Of a stretch of DNA of 25,335 nt, positions 8,190-16,677 are shown piece by piece. A program made the position numbers and the translations under genes. The notes under the pieces are model-generated. The model made no database searches, was not told the DNA's origin, and was given only the letters and a program-made list of their open reading frames with translations. How positions within the stretch are numbered: position 1 is the stretch's first letter; every line of letters begins with the position of its first letter. The stretch covers positions 1-25,335 of the forward strand of contig JBKCHO010000146.1 in NCBI GenBank assembly GCA_046302815.1. Reading direction: 5' to 3'. The stretch is from JALRAP01 sp046302815. Its GTDB lineage: Bacteria > Bacteroidota > Bacteroidia > AKYH767-A > OLB10.

Positions 8190-8534
8190 ATGGATCCCAA
8201 TGTAAAGGAGTTCAACGACTACAGGTCAAGAATGAATGAGCGGATTTTGCAGTCCGACAACCTGGTTTTGAAACGACTTTTCAATTTAGACTCCAATACC
8301 TATGCTCAAGGTGCTTTGGATGTCAAGACCAAGGAGATGCTCGGACTGGTGGCTAGCATGGTTTTGCGCTGCGACGATTGCATCAAGTACCACCTTCAGA
8401 AATGTCATGAGGAGGGAGTAGGCATGGAGGAGGTATATGAGGTATTTGCCATAGCGAACATTGTAGGTGGAACTATCGTAATACCCCATCTCAGACGGGC
8501 TGTCGAATTTTGGGATCAATTGAATATGAAATGA
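8190..8534 (+). CDS. Carboxymuconolactone decarboxylase / AhpD-like protein
   Basis: A 114-residue single-domain protein of the AhpD-like fold. It carries the redox motif CDDCIKYH (Cys61, Cys64, His68), the CxxCxxxH arrangement of AhpD-type thiol peroxidase reductases, followed by the helical family tail with IANIVGGTIVIPHLRRA. Decarboxylases of this superfamily lack the two cysteines, so a thiol-disulfide role is more likely than carboxymuconolactone chemistry. I chose the ATG at 8190; a GTG six bases upstream is possible, but it would lie inside the promoter box. Its stop overlaps the next start in an ATGA, so it is probably translationally coupled to the DUF5686 gene. The physiological partner is unknown. 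Confidence 0.85.
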   Translation: MDPNVKEFNDYRSRMNERILQSDNLVLKRLFNLDSNTYAQGALDVKTKEMLGLVASMVLRCDDCIKYHLQKCHEEGVGMEEVYEVFAIANIVGGTIVIPHLRRAVEFWDQLNMK

Positions 8535-11008
8535 AATCGCCAATGGTGTTTCGCGTCTTAGCGATAGTGTTTTTAATGGTTTGCTCCTTTGCTGATCAAG
8601 CCATCTCTCAAGCCACTAAGGTTTCGGGAAGGGTTATGGACGCCCTCACCAATGAACCCATTCCATTTGCTAATGTAGCCTTTAAAGGCACCTTGATTGG
8701 TGCAGTCACGGATATAAACGGAAACTTCAGTATTGAATCCGACAAAGCGACCGATTCCTTAACCGCTTCTTTCGTGGGTTATCGTCCTGTAACATTGAGA
8801 ATATCCAAAGGGAAAAGCCAAACAGCTAATTTTCTTTTGAAAGCAAGCGAGGTAGAGTTAGTTGAGGTAGTCATAAAGGCTGGTGAGAATCCGGCCAATA
8901 TATTACTTCGAAAGGTTATTGAAAATAAGGATTTGAACGATCGCACCAAACTCGATTATTACAAATATGAACTTTATAACAAATTAGAGTTTGACCTTAC
9001 CGATATCCCACCGAACTTCAAGGAAAAGAAACTCATTAAACCTTTTTCTTTCATATTTGATAATGTCGATAGCAGTGTTACAAATAGCAAGCCCTTTTTA
9101 CCTTTTTTCATTACGGAATCCATTTCTGAAATGCATTACCGTAAAAACCCAAAGAAAACCAAGGAGATTATCAAAGCCAGTAAAATATCAGGACTGGAAA
9201 ATGAATCCATCACCCAATTTCTTGGTGATATGTATCAGAATGTAGATGTGTACGACAATTACATGGATATTTTCGGCAAAAGCTTTGTTAGTCCGATATC
9301 CAATGTAGGTTTGCTTTACTATAAATACTATTTGACGGATTCTGCATTCATTGGAGATCAATGGTGTTACAAGCTCAAGTTCAAGCCGCGGAGGAAGCAA
9401 GAGTTGACCTTTTCTGGAGAATGTTGGATTCACGACTCCACATTTGCCATCAAGAAAATAGATATGCGTGTTGTAGACGATGCGAATATAAATTTTGTGG
9501 AAGATTTAGCCGTTGTCAAGGAATATACCAGGATTGCAAACAGGCAATGGATGCTCACCAAGGAAATGATGGTTGTTGATTTTGCAGCTCGGAAAGATGG
9601 TATGGGTTTCATTGGAAGGAGAACGGCCTCATACCGCGATTTTGAAATAAATGTTTCGTATGATGACTCTGTTTTTTCAGGTTCTGAAGATATTATCGTC
9701 CAAGAGAACTCTTCACTCAAGGATGAGCAGTTTTGGGTGGATTCCAGGCATGACTCCCTGTCCATACGAGAGCAGAAGATTTACGCTATGGTCGATACCA
9801 TAAAATCCTTACCTGCTTTCAAAACCTATGTAGATGTAATCACACTGTTTTTTACCGGTCATTACGAGATCGGTAAATTTGAAATAGGCCCCTATTTTAA
9901 TTTATTTTCCTTCAATGATGTTGAAGGGGCTAGATTCAGGATCGGCGGCAGAACAGGGCGCGAATTCAGCAACCGATGGATGCTTGAAGGATACACGGCT
10001 TATGGCGTCAAGGATGAAGATTTCAAATATTCTGGAGGTGCAAGGTACATTATCAAAAAAAAACCAAGGATGTCCATTGGTTCACGCTACACAAACGATG
10101 TAGTTCAACTGGGACAAAGCGAAAATGCCTTTCAGGATGACAACATTATTTCATCCCTTTTTCGTCGAAATCCTGCCGATAAATTGACAAAGCAAGAGAC
10201 ATATAGGTTCTTTTTTGAGCAAGAATTTTTTTCTGGATTTTCTTATAAGCTGTCACTCGATCACGGATCGCTTTTCCCCTTGGGAAGTCTGGACTATAGT
10301 TATTATACTGATCCTGAAAGGACCCTTGTTAGTAATACAATAAATATGTCTGAAGCAAGTCTTGTTTTACGATTTGCATACCGGGAAAAATTTGTTGAAG
10401 GCAAACGGAATCGAATCAGCCTAGGCAGTGAATACCCTATCACCCGTATCGTGCTGACCTCTGGAATGAAAGGCTTTTTGGAAAGCGATTTTTCATACCA
10501 GAAAATAGTGGCTAAAGTAGATGATAGAATTCCTATGCCACCATTCGGCTACACCTATTATGCCATTGAGGCAGGAAAAATGTGGGGAGCGGTTCCATAT
10601 CCACTTTTGCATGTTCATCAAGGAAACGAGTCTTATTTCTATGATTACTCCTCCTTCAATATGATGAACTACTATGAGTTTGTTAGCGACCAATATGCTT
10701 CAATTTTCATAGTGCACCATTTTGAAGGCCTGTTGCTCAATAATATACCTTTGCTACGAAAATTGAAATGGAGGGAAGTTGCTAGCTTGAGAGCTGTATA
10801 TGGTGGGTTGTCCAAAGCCAACAGGGATTTGTTGGTAAATCCTAACGAGATAGGCTCATTGTCTGCCAAGCCTTATGCTGAGGCTGGATTCGGAATAGAA
10901 AACATATTCAAATTACTTAGATTCGATTTCCTTTATAGATTGTCTTATCTGGATAACCCGGATATAGCGAAATTCGGTATCAGGGGTAGTTTGCAAATCA
11001 CTTTTTGA
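8531..11008 (+). CDS. DUF5686 outer-membrane protein with carboxypeptidase regulatory-like domain
   Basis: An 825-residue outer-membrane protein. From the ATG at 8531 the protein opens with a clean signal peptide (MKSPMVFRVLAIVFLMVCSF, cleavage probably near AISQA). A CarboxypepD_reg-like Ig fold follows at ~30-115 (VSGRVMDALTNEPIPFANV, GAVTDINGNFSI). The remainder matches the DUF5686 family: a middle alpha/beta region with long lipoprotein-carrier-like strands (CYKLKFKPRRK, FSGECWIHDSTFAI) and a C-terminal beta-barrel rich in aromatic residues that ends in ITF. There is no TonB plug, so it is not a SusC transporter. A TTG 21 nt upstream would spoil the signal peptide and is rejected. The ATG shares an ATGA with the AhpD-like stop; lptB follows after 42 nt. 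The role is unknown, but LPS-related neighbours suggest envelope biogenesis. Confidence 0.87.
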   Translation: MKSPMVFRVLAIVFLMVCSFADQAISQATKVSGRVMDALTNEPIPFANVAFKGTLIGAVTDINGNFSIESDKATDSLTASFVGYRPVTLRISKGKSQTANFLLKASEVELVEVVIKAGENPANILLRKVIENKDLNDRTKLDYYKYELYNKLEFDLTDIPPNFKEKKLIKPFSFIFDNVDSSVTNSKPFLPFFITESISEMHYRKNPKKTKEIIKASKISGLENESITQFLGDMYQNVDVYDNYMDIFGKSFVSPISNVGLLYYKYYLTDSAFIGDQWCYKLKFKPRRKQELTFSGECWIHDSTFAIKKIDMRVVDDANINFVEDLAVVKEYTRIANRQWMLTKEMMVVDFAARKDGMGFIGRRTASYRDFEINVSYDDSVFSGSEDIIVQENSSLKDEQFWVDSRHDSLSIREQKIYAMVDTIKSLPAFKTYVDVITLFFTGHYEIGKFEIGPYFNLFSFNDVEGARFRIGGRTGREFSNRWMLEGYTAYGVKDEDFKYSGGARYIIKKKPRMSIGSRYTNDVVQLGQSENAFQDDNIISSLFRRNPADKLTKQETYRFFFEQEFFSGFSYKLSLDHGSLFPLGSLDYSYYTDPERTLVSNTINMSEASLVLRFAYREKFVEGKRNRISLGSEYPITRIVLTSGMKGFLESDFSYQKIVAKVDDRIPMPPFGYTYYAIEAGKMWGAVPYPLLHVHQGNESYFYDYSSFNMMNYYEFVSDQYASIFIVHHFEGLLLNNIPLLRKLKWREVASLRAVYGGLSKANRDLLVNPNEIGSLSAKPYAEAGFGIENIFKLLRFDFLYRLSYLDNPDIAKFGIRGSLQITF

Positions 11009-11050
11009 TATTCCGCAATCTAATCTTCGAACATCAACCTAATCACCGCC

Positions 11051-11776
11051 ATGCGACTCCGAGCAGAGAAACTAGTTAAGCGTTATAAAAGCCGAACAGT
11101 AGTCGATCATGTCTCCATTCATGTGGATCAAGGGGAAATCGTTGGATTGCTCGGGCCCAATGGAGCAGGGAAAACTACCAGCTTTTACATGACTGTGGGA
11201 CTCATTCGTCCAAACGAAGGAAGGATTTATTTGGATGATCTGGAAATTACCTCTGAGCCCATGTATAAAAGAGCTCAGCTTGGAGTGGGATACCTTGCTC
11301 AAGAGGCTTCTGTTTTTAGAAAGCTCAGTGTAGAAGACAATATAATGGCCGTTTTGGAGATGACATCCAAAACGCCGCAAGAGCAAAAAGACAAGCTTGA
11401 GACCCTGTTAGATGAGTTCGGACTACAGCGTATCCGTAAAAATCGAGGAGATCTTCTTTCTGGAGGCGAGCGTCGAAGAACTGAGATTGCGCGTGCCCTG
11501 GCCGTTGATCCTAAGTTCATTTTGCTGGATGAACCCTTTGCAGGAGTAGACCCTATTGCAGTTGAAGATATTCAGCAAATTGTGGCCAATCTAAAACAGA
11601 AAAACATCGGTATACTCATCACCGATCATAATGTTCACGAAACCCTTACTATTACTGATAGGGCTTATCTGCTTTTTGAGGGAAGAATTTTAAAGGAGGG
11701 TACTGCACGAGATCTGGCCGAAGACGAACAGGTACGCAGAGTTTACCTCGGTCAGAACTTCACTCTAAGAATTTAA
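11051..11776 (+). CDS. lptB: LPS export ABC transporter ATPase LptB
   Basis: A 241-residue cytoplasmic ATPase that powers extraction of LPS from the inner membrane by LptFG and its transfer to LptC-A-D. Walker A GPNGAGKTT (35-43), the Q-loop region YLAQEASVFRKLSVEDNI, the signature LLSGGERRRTEIARAL, Walker B FILLDEPFAGVDP and the H-loop ITDHNVHET are all intact. The 'QE.S.FRKL' and 'SGGERRR.EIARAL' forms are typical of LptB rather than other ABC ATPases. Length equals E. coli LptB (241). The stop codon overlaps that of polA tail-to-tail in a shared TTAA. Confidence 0.95.
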   Translation: MRLRAEKLVKRYKSRTVVDHVSIHVDQGEIVGLLGPNGAGKTTSFYMTVGLIRPNEGRIYLDDLEITSEPMYKRAQLGVGYLAQEASVFRKLSVEDNIMAVLEMTSKTPQEQKDKLETLLDEFGLQRIRKNRGDLLSGGERRRTEIARALAVDPKFILLDEPFAGVDPIAVEDIQQIVANLKQKNIGILITDHNVHETLTITDRAYLLFEGRILKEGTARDLAEDEQVRRVYLGQNFTLRI

Positions 11777-14559
11777 TGGGCCTCTAACCAGTTCCTGCCT
11801 GTTCCTATTTCCACATCCAACGGCACTTTCATTTCAATGGCCCTCGTCATGCAGTCGCGGATGATGGGCTTTACGATTTCCAATTCATCATTCGCAACAT
11901 CAAAAACCAATTCGTCATGTACTTGCAGGATCATTTTGGATTTAAGTCGCAGTTCTTCAAACTTTCCATGGATGTTTATCATCGCTACTTTGATTAGGTC
12001 GGCAGCTGACCCTTGTATAGGAGCATTGATGGCATTACGCTCTGCAAACCCCCGTACTACGGCATTTGCCGAATTAATATCCCTTAGATAACGCCTTCTT
12101 CCAAGAATGGTCTCCACAAATCCATTTTTCCTTGCGTTTTCTATACTGCGATCCATATAGCTTTTGATGGTGGGGAATTCACGGAAATAATTGTCAATAA
12201 TATTGGCCGCTTCTTTTCGAGGAATGTTCAAGCGTTGAGAAAGTCCAAACGCGCTTATCCCGTAAATGATTCCGAAGTTGACCATCTTGGCGTTTCGTCT
12301 CATTTCAGGAGAAACTAATTCGAGTGGCACGCCGTAAACTTTTGATGCGGTAGATGTGTGGATGTCAAGTCCCTTTTGAAATGCCTCAATCATACTCTTA
12401 TCCTCGCTGAACTCAGCTATGATTCTAAGTTCTATTTGGGAGTAATCTGCTGATAACAAGGTGTGATTCTTGCTTCGGGCTACGAATGCCTTGCGAACCT
12501 CTCGCCCCCTTTCTGTTCTAATAGGGATATTTTGTAAGTTGGGATTGTTAGAACTTAGTCTTCCGGTAGCGGCCACGGCTTGCTGGTAAGATGTGTGTAT
12601 GCGTCCTGTTCGAGGGTTCACCATTTCAGGTAAAGTGTCTACATAAGTGTTTTTTAGTTTGACTAGCTGCCTATAGTCTAACACTTGCTGAACTACAGCA
12701 TGTCTATCTGTTAATTTAGACAGAATGTCTTCACCTGTCGCATATTGTCCCGTTTTGGTTTTTTTGGCTTTGGGATCTATTTTCAAGTGCTCAAACAATA
12801 CCTCACCAAGTTGTCTTGGTGAACCGATATTGAATTTCAAACCAGCTGATCCGTAAACAGATTTTTCTGCACTTATAATTTCTTTTTCAAGCAAATGCGA
12901 AAACTCATGCAATGCCTCTGGATCTACGGTTATACCTTCAATTTCCATAGATGCTAGTACTGGAATTAGAGGCATCTCCACTTCGGCAAAAAGTTTTGAG
13001 ACACCATTTTCATCCAATTTCGATTCAAACACATTTCGAAGTTGAAGGGTGATATCCGCATCCTCCGAGGCATAATCCTTGACCGTTTCAACTTCCACTT
13101 CACGCATGCTTATTTGACCTGTTTTCTTTGACCCAATAAGCTCATCAATCTTAACGGTTTTATAGCCCAGATATACTTCAGCTAAAAGATCCATGTTGTG
13201 TCGCATATCAGGCTCAAGCAGATAGTGTGCTATCATGGTATCGAACAAAGGTCCCTTGACATTCACCTCGTACCATTTTAACATCATCAGGTCATATTTG
13301 ATGTTTTGTCCTGTTTTCCCAATTAGCTCGTTTTCGAACACTGTCTTGAATTCATGCAATATGGAGCGGGCTTCATCATAGTTTTCAGGTAGTGGTACAT
13401 AGTATGCTTGGAATGGTGTGATACAAAAGGAAAGTCCTACGAGCTCGGCCCTGTTGGCATCTATGTCTGTGGTCTCGGTATCAAAGCAAAATGAAGGAGA
13501 TTCGGATAGGTTGGTTATTAATCCAGTCCTTTTCTCAGCGGTGTTGCAAAGGATGTATTCGTGACGGGTAGTAGCTATATTTTCAAGAGCAATGTTGTTT
13601 TCTGGAATAGTATCAACAATAGGATCGGATACGGATGCGAACAAATCCGGTTGAGACTCGGATTGCGCAATAGGAGAAACTTCTTCATCCAAAACTTTTT
13701 TTGCCAACGCCCTGAACTCAAGCTCTGAAAATATATCTCTTAGTAAATCCTTGTCAGGTTCTTCTAAAGCAAGCGCCTTCTCATCAAATTCAACCGGAAC
13801 ATCGGTAATTATGGTTGCTAATTTTTTTGACATGATAGCCATGTCGGCATGTTCACGGACTCTTTCACCCAGCTTACCTTTAATGTTGCCAGCATTTGCA
13901 ATAACATTTTCCACCGAACCGAACTCGGCAATCAGTTGTTTGGCGGTTTTTTCACCAACCCCTGGAATCCCTGGAATGTTGTCGGCCGAATCGCCCCACA
14001 AACCAAGTATATCAGTTACCTGCTGCACATCATTGATCTCAAATTTTTTTAAAATCTCAGGAATACCTAAAACTTCGGCGCCAGATCCGAATGAGGAAGG
14101 TTTATACATGAAAATATGATTGCTTACCAACTGGCCAAAATCCTTGTCAGGAGTCATCATGAAAACTTCAAAACCTTTTCGTTCAGCCTCTTTTGCCAAA
14201 GTGCCTATGATGTCGTCTGCTTCAAAACCCTCTTTAATGATGATAGGAATTCGAAATCCCTCCAAAATTTTATGAATGTATGGAATGGATCTTGAAAGGT
14301 CTTCCGGCATGGATTCCCGATGCGCTTTGTAATCAGCAAAACTCTCATGTCGCTCAGTAGGAGCATCCGTATCAAAAGACACAGCAATGTGGGTTGGCTT
14401 TTCCTTATTAATTACCTCCAAAAGAGTGTTTGTGAATCCAAACATAGCCGAAGTATTGAGCCCTTTAGAGTTGACTCGGGGACTCTTGCTGAAAGCGAAA
14501 TAGGCACGGTAAATCAGTGCCATTCCGTCGAGAAGGAAAAGTTTTTTATTGATGTTCAT
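11773..14559 (-). CDS. polA: DNA polymerase I
   Basis: A 928-residue family A polymerase for Okazaki-fragment processing and repair, the same length as E. coli Pol I. The N-terminal 5' nuclease domain (1-~290) carries LLDGMALIYRAY, DD at 115-116 and the H3TH GIPGVGEKTA. The 3'-5' exonuclease domain (~335-520) keeps its catalytic residues: Asp360/Glu362 (DTE), Asp423 (NIKYD) and Tyr497/Asp501 (YASED), so proofreading should be active. In the polymerase domain motif A has Asp705 (SADYSQIELR), motif B Lys758 and Phe762 (NFGIIYG), and motif C His881-Asp882-Glu883. Phe762 is the residue linked to discrimination against dideoxynucleotides in E. coli Pol I. The gene is alone on its strand. Confidence 0.97.
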   Translation of the reverse strand: MNINKKLFLLDGMALIYRAYFAFSKSPRVNSKGLNTSAMFGFTNTLLEVINKEKPTHIAVSFDTDAPTERHESFADYKAHRESMPEDLSRSIPYIHKILEGFRIPIIIKEGFEADDIIGTLAKEAERKGFEVFMMTPDKDFGQLVSNHIFMYKPSSFGSGAEVLGIPEILKKFEINDVQQVTDILGLWGDSADNIPGIPGVGEKTAKQLIAEFGSVENVIANAGNIKGKLGERVREHADMAIMSKKLATIITDVPVEFDEKALALEEPDKDLLRDIFSELEFRALAKKVLDEEVSPIAQSESQPDLFASVSDPIVDTIPENNIALENIATTRHEYILCNTAEKRTGLITNLSESPSFCFDTETTDIDANRAELVGLSFCITPFQAYYVPLPENYDEARSILHEFKTVFENELIGKTGQNIKYDLMMLKWYEVNVKGPLFDTMIAHYLLEPDMRHNMDLLAEVYLGYKTVKIDELIGSKKTGQISMREVEVETVKDYASEDADITLQLRNVFESKLDENGVSKLFAEVEMPLIPVLASMEIEGITVDPEALHEFSHLLEKEIISAEKSVYGSAGLKFNIGSPRQLGEVLFEHLKIDPKAKKTKTGQYATGEDILSKLTDRHAVVQQVLDYRQLVKLKNTYVDTLPEMVNPRTGRIHTSYQQAVAATGRLSSNNPNLQNIPIRTERGREVRKAFVARSKNHTLLSADYSQIELRIIAEFSEDKSMIEAFQKGLDIHTSTASKVYGVPLELVSPEMRRNAKMVNFGIIYGISAFGLSQRLNIPRKEAANIIDNYFREFPTIKSYMDRSIENARKNGFVETILGRRRYLRDINSANAVVRGFAERNAINAPIQGSAADLIKVAMINIHGKFEELRLKSKMILQVHDELVFDVANDELEIVKPIIRDCMTRAIEMKVPLDVEIGTGRNWLEAH

Positions 14560-14869
14560 GTTGATGATACAGAAATTACTGGGTTGATAGATTCGTTATT
14601 TGTAAAAATAGCGCTTATGGAGCACATGTTGGCTTCCAACTTTTGTTGTTTTGATTTTACATATCGGGTCTGATCCCAATACATTGAATAAAATAAAACC
14701 GAATTAATTTTTCCAACCGTTTTAGGGGGATTTGTATGAATTTGGACCATTTATCGTTTAGTATATACGAGGCTGAAAACCACGCCTTTAAAATTTTTAA
14801 AGTCTTTTAGTTTTAGGTTGGATTTGATTGTGTTTAATGCGATTGACTCAAATTCTGTAATTTCACTTT
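14560..14869. other. 310-bp divergent intergenic region between polA and rmlA
   Basis: This is the longest gene-free stretch in the window and is AT-rich. It holds no convincing small gene, tRNA or riboswitch. Visible elements are a 17-bp palindrome at 14786-14802, a short hairpin GTTGG-CTT-CCAAC at 14628-14640, and only imperfect -7 boxes: TAGTTTTA at 14808-14815 (+), TAATTTCA 4 nt before the rmlA ATG (+), and TATTTTTA at 14603-14610 (-, towards polA). It should contain the promoters of both flanking genes, but I cannot place them. Confidence 0.6.
14786..14802. repeat. 17-bp AT-rich palindrome upstream of rmlA
   Basis: A perfect inverted repeat CTTTAAAA-T-TTTTAAAG lies about 70 bp before the rmlA ATG. 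It could be an operator, or simply AT-rich promoter DNA. No second copy was noticed. Confidence 0.5.
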
Positions 14870-15727
14870 ATGAAAGGTATTATACTAGCCGGAGGTTCGG
14901 GAACACGACTCCATCCATTGACATTGGCTGTTAGCAAGCAATTGATGCCCGTTTATGATAAGCCGATGATTTATTACCCTTTGTCAGTCTTAATGATGGC
15001 TGGGATCAATGAGATTTTGGTGATTTCGACGCCCCACGACCTCCCTCATTTTAAGAAGTTGCTTGGTGATGGTTCGCAAATCGGTTGTCGTTTCGAATAT
15101 GCTGAACAACCTGTTCCGAATGGACTCGCACAGGCTTTCGTAATCGGAGAAAAATTCATTGGCAATGATAAAGTGGCTTTGATATTAGGTGACAATATTT
15201 TTTATGGTACCGGTTTGGAGGAGTTACTGATGCAGAACTGCAATCCTCATGGTGGAGTGGTTTATGCCTATCATGTTTCAGATCCTGAGCGCTACGGTGT
15301 CGTCGAATTCGATTCCAATGGTAAAGTTATCTCCATCGAGGAAAAGCCTCAAAATCCCAAGTCAAATTATGCCGTTCCAGGATTGTATTTTTATGACAAC
15401 GGCGTGGTTGAAATCGCCAAATCACTGAAGCCAAGCGCCCGTGGCGAATACGAAATAACAGATGTGAATAAGGAGTACCTACGGCAAGGTAAATTATCTG
15501 TGGGATTACTTAGCCGAGGCACTGCTTGGCTCGACACCGGAACATTTAACTCCTTGCTACAAGCTTCCCAATTCGTACAAGTAATCGAAGAGCGACAAGG
15601 ATTGAAAATCGGTTGTATTGAGGAAATCGCCTACAGAAAAGGCTTCATCAATCGTCAACAACTATTATCGATAGCTGAGCCTCTTCGTAAGAGCGGTTAT
15701 GGTGAATATCTGATTAATCTGCATTAA
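14870..15727 (+). CDS. rmlA: Glucose-1-phosphate thymidylyltransferase
   Basis: A 285-residue cytoplasmic nucleotidyltransferase that makes dTDP-glucose from dTTP and glucose 1-phosphate, the entry to dTDP-sugars for surface glycans. The N-terminal signature GGSGTRLHPLT (8-18) and the following KQLMPVYDKPMIYYPLS are diagnostic. GDNIFYG, EKPQNPKSNYAVPGLYFYD, GEYEITDVN and the RGTAWLDTGT motif also match RmlA/RfbA, and the length is typical (about 290). Its stop overlaps the next start by one base (TAATG), so it is coupled to the epimerase. The partners rmlB, rmlC and rmlD are not in the window. Confidence 0.95.
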   Translation: MKGIILAGGSGTRLHPLTLAVSKQLMPVYDKPMIYYPLSVLMMAGINEILVISTPHDLPHFKKLLGDGSQIGCRFEYAEQPVPNGLAQAFVIGEKFIGNDKVALILGDNIFYGTGLEELLMQNCNPHGGVVYAYHVSDPERYGVVEFDSNGKVISIEEKPQNPKSNYAVPGLYFYDNGVVEIAKSLKPSARGEYEITDVNKEYLRQGKLSVGLLSRGTAWLDTGTFNSLLQASQFVQVIEERQGLKIGCIEEIAYRKGFINRQQLLSIAEPLRKSGYGEYLINLH

Positions 15728-16677
15728 TGAATATCATGCAAAGAAACATACTCGTAACTGGAGGCGCTGGCTTCATTGGAAGTGCTATAGCACAAAAACT
15801 AGCCGATGACGCGGCCAATTATGTCGTTGTGGTCGATAACCTTCATACAGGAAGCACTCAAAAGTTGCCGGTTTCCAAATATGGCAATGTCAAGTTCATA
15901 AAGGCCAATGTGAACGATTTCAAGGATATATCTAGCATCTTTAATGCATACCGATTCGAATATGTATTCCATTATGCTGCCTTGGTTGGCGTAAAAAGGA
16001 CTTTGGAAAACCCCGTGATGGTTTTGAATGACATCACTGGCATAAAAAATGTACTGAATCTTAGTAAGAATACGGGAGTAAAGAGGGTGTTTTTCTCTTC
16101 TTCTTCTGAAGTTTACGGCGAACCCGTTGAATTTCCCCAAAACGAACATACTACTCCGCTCAACTCTCGACTCCCTTATGCCATCGTAAAAAATGTAGGG
16201 GAGGCTTATTTGCGATCGTTTAAGCAGGAATACGATTTGGATTTCACCATTTTCCGGTTTTTCAACACTTATGGCCCCCAACAGAGCAGCGATTTTGTGA
16301 TGTCCCGATTCATCAATGCTGCACTCACCAATGCGGATATCACCATTTATGGTGATGGGTCTCAAACACGAACCTTTTGCCATATCGATGATAATGTGGA
16401 TGCTTGCCTAAGCGCATTTTATAACAACCAGGTTCTGAATGATGTTGTAAACATCGGCACCGATGATGAGATTTCAATTTTGGAACTTGCGAAACGAATT
16501 ATCAAAATCAGCGGTTCCTCTTCCAAAATAGTTTTTCTGCCTGCCTTGAAGGAGGGAGATATGACACGCCGTTGCCCTGACAATACCAAAATGAAGGAGC
16601 TTTTGAATCGTTCTCTTACTCCTTTGGACGATGGGATCCGGATTCTGATTGACCAGAGGAAATCGATTTTGGTATGA
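15727..16677 (+). CDS. NAD-dependent NDP-sugar epimerase/dehydratase (extended SDR)
   Basis: A 316-residue extended short-chain dehydrogenase acting on nucleotide sugars. The NAD site is GGAGFIGS near the N-terminus, with VVDNLHTGS at the end of the second strand. The catalytic Ser is in SSSSEVYGEP and the Tyr-Lys pair in PYAIVKNVGE (YxxxK); FNTYGPQQ and RTFCHIDDNVDA are the substrate-side signatures of UDP-sugar 4-epimerases and UDP-glucuronate decarboxylases. It is not a clear RmlB, although it is coupled to rmlA. A second ATG nine bases downstream is a possible start. It overlaps the prenyl synthase by ATGA. The exact sugar cannot be assigned. Confidence 0.85.
   Translation: MNIMQRNILVTGGAGFIGSAIAQKLADDAANYVVVVDNLHTGSTQKLPVSKYGNVKFIKANVNDFKDISSIFNAYRFEYVFHYAALVGVKRTLENPVMVLNDITGIKNVLNLSKNTGVKRVFFSSSSEVYGEPVEFPQNEHTTPLNSRLPYAIVKNVGEAYLRSFKQEYDLDFTIFRFFNTYGPQQSSDFVMSRFINAALTNADITIYGDGSQTRTFCHIDDNVDACLSAFYNNQVLNDVVNIGTDDEISILELAKRIIKISGSSSKIVFLPALKEGDMTRRCPDNTKMKELLNRSLTPLDDGIRILIDQRKSILV

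Noticed and set aside
8510..8530. TTG start for the DUF5686 gene, 21 nt upstream of the ATG at 8531
   Set aside because: It would add MGSIEYE before a well-formed signal peptide and overlap the AhpD-like gene by 25 nt; the ATG at 8531 gives an ATGA junction and a normal signal sequence.
8531..11008. SusC/TonB-dependent receptor for the DUF5686 protein
   Set aside because: It has the carboxypeptidase-like N-terminal fold but no plug domain or TonB box, and at 825 residues it is short for SusC.
13751..14119. Plus-strand open frame of 122 codons inside polA
   Set aside because: It is antisense to the conserved 5' nuclease domain and its Ser/Pro-rich translation is typical of a shadow frame.
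14628..14653. Hairpin GTTGG-CTT-CCAAC followed by a T-rich stretch, as a terminator
   Set aside because: No plus-strand gene ends upstream of it and the stem is only 5 bp; more likely chance or an operator-like dyad.
14556..14750. Possible 64-codon minus-strand gene in the polA-rmlA intergenic region
   Set aside because: It overlaps the start of polA, has no recognisable domain or promoter, and its composition looks like translated AT-rich spacer.
15727..16677. dTDP-glucose 4,6-dehydratase (RmlB) for the gene after rmlA
   Set aside because: The catalytic region (EVYGEP, PYAIVKNVGE) and C-terminal part resemble UDP-sugar epimerases/decarboxylases and I do not see the RmlB-specific Asp-Glu pair next to the Thr/Ser position.
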